Source: Acidobacteriota bacterium (lineage in GTDB: Bacteria > Acidobacteriota > Terriglobia > Terriglobales > Acidobacteriaceae). From it: a DNA stretch of 64,000 nt. The position numbers and the translations under genes were made by a program. Location: the NCBI GenBank assembly GCA_021793405.1, contig JAJYSV010000005.1, positions 62,001 to 126,000 on the forward strand, written 5' to 3'. Positions 58,476 to 64,000 of this stretch are shown one piece after another (positions within the stretch are counted from its first letter, which is position 1; each line of letters starts with the position of its first letter). Below the pieces are notes generated by a model. The model worked only from the letters and a program-made list of their open reading frames with translations. It made no database searches and was not told where the DNA came from.

Positions 58476-61400
58476 ATGCTGAGAGGATCAGCTTTGTTTT
58501 CAGCGTCAAAGCGCAGGAGTGAATTCAAATTGGCGACTGACTATCCGAGTGCCGCGAGTCCAAAAAAGGTAGTTCGAGCTAAGCCAAGTCATTATGCTTG
58601 GGCGCCGTCGCTGTGTCTTACAGTGGCTATCCTGGGGACCGCAGTTGGCTGTCGCGACAGGCGGCCGCGTACGATGACAGGTCAAAGTGCGCAGCATCTT
58701 GATTTCAACCAGGATGTGCAGCCGATTCTGGCCAGTAACTGCTTCAGTTGTCATGGACCAGACCCGGAGATGCGCAAGGCTGGCCTGCGGCTGGATCTGG
58801 AAGAATCGGCGTTCAAAAAGCGACCGGGGCACCCCGACGCGATTGTGCCCGGGCACCCGGAGCGTAGCGAACTCATCAAGCGGATCGAGTCAAAGGACCC
58901 TCACTATCTGATGCCGCAGTCGCCACAAGGCGAGGCGAAGCCGATGAAACCCGCTGATATAGCAATCCTCAAAGAGTGGGTGAAGGAAGGTGCGGTCTAT
59001 CGTCCGCACTGGGCGTTCGAAAAACCTGTCAAGCCGCCGCTGCCGACTTTCGTTGAGAACAATGGCTGGGCGAAGACGCCGATCGATATGTTTGTCCTCG
59101 CTCGTATGCAGAAAGAGGGTTTGCATCCCTCCCCGGAAGCGGACAAGGACACATTGATCCGGCGCGTGACGCTCGACCTGACCGGCTTACTGCCTACGCC
59201 AGCGGAGGTCACCGCGTTTGCAAACGATACGTCGCCACAGGCATATGAGCACGTGGTGGACAGGCTGCTCGCAAGTCAGAGTTATGGAGAAGCGCGGGCG
59301 CGCTACTGGATGGATTACGCGCGTTACGCCGACACCTACGGACTTCACTACGACAACAGTCGGGACATCTGGCCTTATCGCGACTATGTGATTCGGTCGT
59401 TCAACAGCAATAAGAGGTTCGATCAGTTTGCCATGGAGCAGATCGCCGGAGACCTTCTCCCGGCCAAAAATCTGGACCCATTGATCGCGAGCGGATACGT
59501 GCGCCTGGGCGTGAGCAGCAACGAAGGCGGAACCATTCCCGAGGAACTGCGCGTCAACATAGCGCGGGAGCGCACCGAGGCCTACGGTGCCACCTTCATG
59601 GGCCTTACCGTGGGTTGCGCCGTTTGTCACGATCACAAATACGATCCGACCACGCAGAAGGACTTCTATGCGTTGAGCGCCTTCTTCAACAATATCGACG
59701 AAGAGCCGTTCAATGGAGACCGGCCGGTTTGGACGCCAGTTGCCAGAATCCCCACGCAGCGGGATGTGGATGCGTACAACCGGGTGCTGGCGAAGCGATC
59801 CGACCTTGCCAGCCAACTGAATACAGCGCGGTTGCAGGAACGCACCCTGGTACGGAGGTGGTTGGCGTCTGGACAGAATCCGCCCATACCTGTCTCGTCC
59901 GATAAGCTCCTGCTTCGCCTGCGCCTGGATGAAGGCGGAGGCGAGGTGCTGAGGAACAGCGCGCCGAATGCGCACCCGTCGAGCTTTCCCATCGGCAAAT
60001 CGAAACCGCAATGGGGCGAGACGACCTGGCTCTGGCCTGACTTCCGCATCGATGCCAGCACCCACGTGATGCTGGGGCAGACCGGCGATGAGGATTGGAA
60101 CCAGGCGTTCTCCCTGGGTGGATGGTTCATGTTGCGCGCCGCGCCGAACTACACAGTGGAGAGCACTTCAGGCGCCCTGATATCGAAGATGGATACGACC
60201 GAGCACAACCGGGGCTGGGATCTCTCGGTCGAGAAGGGAATCCTTAGTGTCGATCTGGTAAATGAAGAACCCAAGGAGAAGACGAAGCCCAAGAAATCAG
60301 GAGCGAAGAAGGGAATCCTGCCGAAGGAGCCATTCTATTATCCAACCCCCACCGATCTGACAGCCAAGGACCTGGCGCCCAACAAGCCACCGCCCAAGAA
60401 GACTGCCGCGAAAAAAGAAGTTGCCAGGAAGGAGGACTCCAAGAAGTCAGCCGCCATGGCGGTGAAGGATACGACACCGCTGGTGGCCATCAAGGTTTCG
60501 ACGGTCGATCCTCTGCCTCTCGATGGCAAGTGGAAACACGTGTTCTTTACCTACGATGGATCGGGCAAAGCATCAGGAATCAAGATCTATGTGAATGGCA
60601 CGGCGGTACCGACCCGCGTAGTCTTCGATACGCTGCGTCAGTCGACGATACGGACGCAGGCTCCGATGCAGCTTGGATGGAGATATCCCGACGCGACTCC
60701 GGCGCAGGACACACGGTACCAGGACATCCGCATGTATGGGCGCGCGCTGAGTCCGGACGAAGCAAAACGGCTCCCCTTTGAAGACTATGTGGCGGAGATC
60801 GTGAGGAAGCCACAGGGTCAGTGGAATGAAGACCAGTGGCATACCATCAGCGAGTTCTATCTCAACGATGTGGACAGGAATTTTGAGGCGACTCAGAGCC
60901 AGATCAATCAGCTCGATGCACAACTCGTCAAGCTCTCGGAGGGAGGGCCGTTGACGCTTGTATCGTGGGAGAAGCCTTCGATTGCATACGCGGACGTGCT
61001 GACGCGGGGAGTGTACACGGCGCGAACCCAGAGGGTGGAGGCGAACACACCGCATTTTCTTCCGCCGTTGCCGGCGGGGGAACCTCACAACCGGTTGGCC
61101 TTGGCGAAGTGGACCGTCAGCCCGGAGAATCCGTTGACTGCGCGGGTGACGGTAAACCGGATGTGGTACGAGCTGTTCGGAACCGGGCTGGTGGAGACGA
61201 CGGAAGACTTCGGGATCATGGGACAGCGGCCTTCGGACCCCGAACTGCTGGACTGGCTGGCTGTTGAGTTCCGGCAGAGTGGATGGAACGTCAAGCATAT
61301 GTACAAGCTGATGGTGATGTCGGCAACTTACCGGCAGAGCGCAAAGTCGACGCCGGAGCAACTGGCGAAGGACCCGAAGAACCTGTTGCTGTCGCATGGG

Positions 61401-62036
61401 CCGCGGTTCCGCATGGATGCTGAAATGCTGCGGGATGTCGCGCTCGAGTCGGGCGGCCTGCTGGTGAATAAAATTGGCGGCCCAAGCGTGAAGCCGTACC
61501 AGCCTGCGAATGTGTGGGAGCAGGTGAGCATCGGGGGCAGCGACACATTAGTGTATGTACAGCAGCACGGCGATGCGCTCTACCGGCGCAGCATGTACAC
61601 GTACTGGAAGCGCATGGCGATGATGCCGGATATGGATGCGTTCGATGCACCGATGCGCGATGTGGCCTGCACGCGGCGACAGCGGACGGATACGCCGCTG
61701 CAGGCGCTGGTCACGATGAACGATGTACAGTGGGTTGAGGCGGCGCGGGCGCTGGCGCAGCGGGTGATCGAGCAGGGTGGGAGGCAGCCGGACCAGCGCA
61801 TCAAGTTGATGAGCGATATTCTGTTGTCGCACGATCCGCCACCCCAGATGGCCTCGGTGCTGGAGGGCTCGCTGGCGCAGATGGAAAAGCATTATGCGGC
61901 GGACCCCAAGTCGGCGCATGAACTGATTGAAGTGGGCGAAAAGAAGAGCGACGCCTCGATCCCGGCACCTAAGTTGGCGGCCTGGACGATGGTGGCAAGC
62001 GAGATGCTGAACCTGGATGAGACGGTGACGAAGTAG
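58476..62036 (+). CDS. PSD1 / planctomycete-type cytochrome c protein with LamG domain
   Basis: An 1186-residue exported multidomain protein. After a membrane/lipobox-like segment (LTVAILGTAVGC) comes a planctomycete-type cytochrome c domain with heme motif NCFSCH (about residues 85-95), a PSD-type DUF1549 domain (TPIDMFVLARMQKEGLHPSP; RVTLDLTGLLPTPAEVTAFA; MDYARYADTYGLHYDNSRDI), a LamG/concanavalin-like domain (about 480-760; LSLGGWFMLRAAPNYTVEST-like), and a DUF1553 domain at the end (NPLTARVTVNRMWYELFGTG; RQRTDTPLQALVTMNDVQWV). A Lys/Pro/Ala-rich low-complexity insertion (nt ~60264-60480) interrupts the LamG domain. First gene of a three-gene operon; role unknown, probably periplasmic redox or polymer-related. 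Confidence 0.9.
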   Translation: MLRGSALFSASKRRSEFKLATDYPSAASPKKVVRAKPSHYAWAPSLCLTVAILGTAVGCRDRRPRTMTGQSAQHLDFNQDVQPILASNCFSCHGPDPEMRKAGLRLDLEESAFKKRPGHPDAIVPGHPERSELIKRIESKDPHYLMPQSPQGEAKPMKPADIAILKEWVKEGAVYRPHWAFEKPVKPPLPTFVENNGWAKTPIDMFVLARMQKEGLHPSPEADKDTLIRRVTLDLTGLLPTPAEVTAFANDTSPQAYEHVVDRLLASQSYGEARARYWMDYARYADTYGLHYDNSRDIWPYRDYVIRSFNSNKRFDQFAMEQIAGDLLPAKNLDPLIASGYVRLGVSSNEGGTIPEELRVNIARERTEAYGATFMGLTVGCAVCHDHKYDPTTQKDFYALSAFFNNIDEEPFNGDRPVWTPVARIPTQRDVDAYNRVLAKRSDLASQLNTARLQERTLVRRWLASGQNPPIPVSSDKLLLRLRLDEGGGEVLRNSAPNAHPSSFPIGKSKPQWGETTWLWPDFRIDASTHVMLGQTGDEDWNQAFSLGGWFMLRAAPNYTVESTSGALISKMDTTEHNRGWDLSVEKGILSVDLVNEEPKEKTKPKKSGAKKGILPKEPFYYPTPTDLTAKDLAPNKPPPKKTAAKKEVARKEDSKKSAAMAVKDTTPLVAIKVSTVDPLPLDGKWKHVFFTYDGSGKASGIKIYVNGTAVPTRVVFDTLRQSTIRTQAPMQLGWRYPDATPAQDTRYQDIRMYGRALSPDEAKRLPFEDYVAEIVRKPQGQWNEDQWHTISEFYLNDVDRNFEATQSQINQLDAQLVKLSEGGPLTLVSWEKPSIAYADVLTRGVYTARTQRVEANTPHFLPPLPAGEPHNRLALAKWTVSPENPLTARVTVNRMWYELFGTGLVETTEDFGIMGQRPSDPELLDWLAVEFRQSGWNVKHMYKLMVMSATYRQSAKSTPEQLAKDPKNLLLSHGPRFRMDAEMLRDVALESGGLLVNKIGGPSVKPYQPANVWEQVSIGGSDTLVYVQQHGDALYRRSMYTYWKRMAMMPDMDAFDAPMRDVACTRRQRTDTPLQALVTMNDVQWVEAARALAQRVIEQGGRQPDQRIKLMSDILLSHDPPPQMASVLEGSLAQMEKHYAADPKSAHELIEVGEKKSDASIPAPKLAAWTMVASEMLNLDETVTK

Positions 62037-62050
62037 TTGAGGGAGGATTT

Positions 62051-63604
62051 ATGAAGCAACATCCACTTTGTACCGATACCGAGGATGTGCACAACGTAAT
62101 GGATTTGCCTATTCCGGCGGGGTTGAAGCAGGAGTGGGCGACACTACAGACGCGTCGCCGCTTTCTGGGACGAACGGGCAAGGTGCTGGGATGGGCAGCG
62201 CTGGCGAGTCTGCTGGGCGACCGCGGGGTGACGAGCGATGCGCATGCGGGGACTACACAGAGCCCGTCCGGGGCGCCGGCCGCAACGGATTTGAAGCTGC
62301 CGTATTTCGCTCCCAAAGCGAAGCGCGCAATTTACCTGTTCATGTCGGGCGGACCACCGCAGATCGACCTGCTGGATTACAAGCCGAATCTTAAGGCGCT
62401 ATATAACACCGATATTCCTGACTCGGTACGGGGAGCGCAGCAGTTGACCGGGATGACGGCGGGCCAGGCGCGGTTTCCGATTGCGCCATCGCACTGGGCG
62501 TTCAAGCAATATGGCAAGTCGGGGGCATGGGTGAGCGATCTGCTACCGAATACGGGGCGGATGGCCGATGACCTGACGATCATCAAGACGACAAACACGG
62601 ACGCGATCAACCACGAGCCGGCGATCATGCTGATGAATACGGGAAACATGAACGCCGGGAAGCCTTGCCTGGGTTCATGGCTTGCGTATGGTCTGGGAAG
62701 CATGAATGACAACCTGCCGACGTTTATGGTGATGCAGACGAAATTGAATGCGAAGGAGAACAACCAGCCGGTTTCATCGCGGCTGTGGAGCAGCGGATTT
62801 CTTTCGTCTGAGTATGCCGGGGTGGGATTGCGTTCCTCGGGCGATCCGGTGCTTTATCTGAGCGACCCGAATGGCGTAGACCGCGAGGTTCGCCGCAAAA
62901 TGCTGGATGCGGTGAACGCCATCAATCGGCAGACGTTTGAGGAACTGGGCGATCCGGAGACGAATTCGCGAATCTCCCAGTACGAAATGGCGTATCGAAT
63001 GCAGGCATCGGTGCCGGAGCTGGCCGACTTGAGCAAGGAGCCGCCGTCGACGTGGGCTCTCTACGGACCGGAGGCGAAGGAGCCGGGGACGTTTGCGTAT
63101 AACTGCCTGATGGCTCGGCGAATGGCGGAGCGAGGCGTTCGGTTTACGCAGGTGTACAAGCGCGGATGGGATGTACATGGCAATGTAACCGGGTTGCTCC
63201 CTATTCTTTGCCAGGAGACCGACCGCGGATGTTATGCGCTGGTGACCGACCTGAAGCAGCGAGGATTGCTGGACGATACGCTGGTGATCTGGGCGGGCGA
63301 GTTTGGACGCACGGTTTATAGCCAGGGCGGCCTAACGCCAGACAACTATGGGCGCGACCATCATCCGCGATGCTTTACAACGTGGATGGCGGGTGGCGGC
63401 GTGCAACCGGGAATCACCTATGGCGAAACCGACGAGTACAGCTATAACGTCGTGAAGGACTCGGTGCCGGTTCGGGATTTCAACGCGACGATCCTGCACT
63501 GTCTGGGCATCGACCATAACAAGTTGACGTACAAGGTCCAGGGACTCGATCAAAAGCTGACTGGAACAACACCCGCCAGTGTGGTGACCGGACTGCTCGC
63601 GTGA
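62051..63604 (+). CDS. DUF1501-family (Tat-exported) protein
   Basis: A 517-residue protein of the DUF1501 family, which has an alkaline-phosphatase/sulfatase-like fold and is the usual partner of PSD1 proteins in planctomycetes. A twin-arginine motif (TRRRFLGRTGKVLGWAALAS) sits at residues ~35-55. Family text: FAPKAKRAIYLFMSGGPPQI, DLLDYKPNLKALYNTDIPDS, INHEPAIMLMNTGNMNAGKP, VIWAGEFGRTVYSQGG and NYGRDHHPRCFTTWMAGG. Begins 15 bp after the PSD1 gene; its stop overlaps the GTG of the next gene. Confidence 0.93.
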   Translation: MKQHPLCTDTEDVHNVMDLPIPAGLKQEWATLQTRRRFLGRTGKVLGWAALASLLGDRGVTSDAHAGTTQSPSGAPAATDLKLPYFAPKAKRAIYLFMSGGPPQIDLLDYKPNLKALYNTDIPDSVRGAQQLTGMTAGQARFPIAPSHWAFKQYGKSGAWVSDLLPNTGRMADDLTIIKTTNTDAINHEPAIMLMNTGNMNAGKPCLGSWLAYGLGSMNDNLPTFMVMQTKLNAKENNQPVSSRLWSSGFLSSEYAGVGLRSSGDPVLYLSDPNGVDREVRRKMLDAVNAINRQTFEELGDPETNSRISQYEMAYRMQASVPELADLSKEPPSTWALYGPEAKEPGTFAYNCLMARRMAERGVRFTQVYKRGWDVHGNVTGLLPILCQETDRGCYALVTDLKQRGLLDDTLVIWAGEFGRTVYSQGGLTPDNYGRDHHPRCFTTWMAGGGVQPGITYGETDEYSYNVVKDSVPVRDFNATILHCLGIDHNKLTYKVQGLDQKLTGTTPASVVTGLLA

Positions 63605-64000
63605 AGACGGTTCAAATCGCAGCGTTGCTGGACGACAGGTTGCTTTCAAAGAGCAAGTCGACGCGAGTAGTGTGGACTGCCGCGTTTGCCATGAGCCTGG
63701 TATTGGTGCTGCTACCATGGTTCTTCAAACTGGATGGGAAGCCGCACAGAGACTGGCAGCAGTTTCTCGGGCGGTTTCATCCGCTCGTGGTACATGTTCC
63801 CATCGGGCTGATCGTGCTGGTTCCAGTCCTCGAGATTGCGGGAGCATGTCGACCGGCATTGCGCGAGGCAGCGGGATTTGTGCTGGGTCTGGGATTCATC
63901 TGCTGCCTTGGCGCATTAACGCTGGGATATCTGCTGGCTTACGGCAGTGGAGATGCGGGTCCCGGCGTGACGCGGCACATGTGGGGCGGGATTACGCTGA
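63601..64000 (+). CDS. DUF2231-like membrane protein, partial (runs off window)
   Basis: The first 133 residues of a gene continuing past the window edge. GTG start at 63601 overlaps the DUF1501 stop (GTGA). Hydrophobic segments: VVWTAAFAMSLVLVLLPWFF; VVHVPIGLIVLVPVLEIAGA; AGFVLGLGFICCLGALTLGY. The motif FLGRFHPLVVHVPIGLIVLV matches the DUF2231 heme-protein-like membrane family, whose His pair may bind heme. In similar operons the downstream part often carries a planctomycete cytochrome c domain and leucine-rich repeats; the window ends before that could be seen. Confidence 0.85.
   Translation, partial: MKTVQIAALLDDRLLSKSKSTRVVWTAAFAMSLVLVLLPWFFKLDGKPHRDWQQFLGRFHPLVVHVPIGLIVLVPVLEIAGACRPALREAAGFVLGLGFICCLGALTLGYLLAYGSGDAGPGVTRHMWGGITL

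Overview
The window looks like a chromosomal segment of an acidobacterium, probably class Terriglobia. The evidence is a tandem pair of VWFA-related acidobacterial proteins (TIGR03436 type), a remnant of an acidobacterial duplicated orphan permease (ADOP), palindromic repeats with a GA loop of a kind I recall from Terriglobia genomes, and many Tat-exported and secreted enzymes. No rRNA, CRISPR array, prophage or insertion sequence was found. Assignments come from reading motifs and family resemblance; no database search was run.

Layout. 0.2-8.4 kb is housekeeping: alaS (with repeat-derived insertions), recX, a secreted LolA-like protein, ppa, purS and glmS. 8.5-15.8 kb holds a phospholipase C-type phosphoesterase, a CotA-like multicopper oxidase whose Tat signal lies upstream of any ordinary start codon, typA, a small membrane protein, a LOG-family protein and a DinB-family protein. 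15.8-24.2 kb holds a Tat-exported alpha/alpha-toroid glycosidase-like protein, a 52-residue metallothionein, a two-BON-domain lipoprotein, a methyltransferase, a large secreted protein of unknown function with an ADOP scrap fused to its end, a small Cys-containing protein and phhB. 24.2-35.3 kb holds an HD-GYP response regulator, an ECF-like sigma factor, the VWFA pair, oligopeptidase B, an MsbA-like ABC exporter and a four-helix membrane protein.

35.4-39.8 kb is a probable copper-handling cluster (gluconokinase at its end, CusF-SCO1 fusion lipoprotein, TonB-dependent receptor, small Cys/His/Met-rich secreted protein). Divergent from it are addB and addA, which overlap by 4 bp. 46.8-57.0 kb is a carbohydrate region: a GH3 glycosidase, a DeoR-type repressor with three direct repeats upstream, and a divergent five-gene operon (class I DhnA/LsrF-type aldolase, mutarotase-like protein, FGGY kinase, fucose/arabinose isomerase-like protein, aldehyde dehydrogenase). 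Together the five would isomerise, phosphorylate and cleave a sugar and oxidise the aldehyde, a fucose/rhamnose-style route with an unusual class I aldolase. Gene scraps (RraA, possible glycosidase C-terminus) and a displaced tmRNA/tRNA-like 3' end lie around this region and suggest past recombination. The window ends in a PSD1 (cytochrome c/DUF1549/LamG/DUF1553) - DUF1501 - DUF2231-like operon that runs off the right edge.

Non-ATG starts are common here (TTG for the aldolase, the NIPSNAP protein and the toroid glycosidase; GTG for both VWFA genes and the isomerase), each supported by a purine-rich ribosome binding site.
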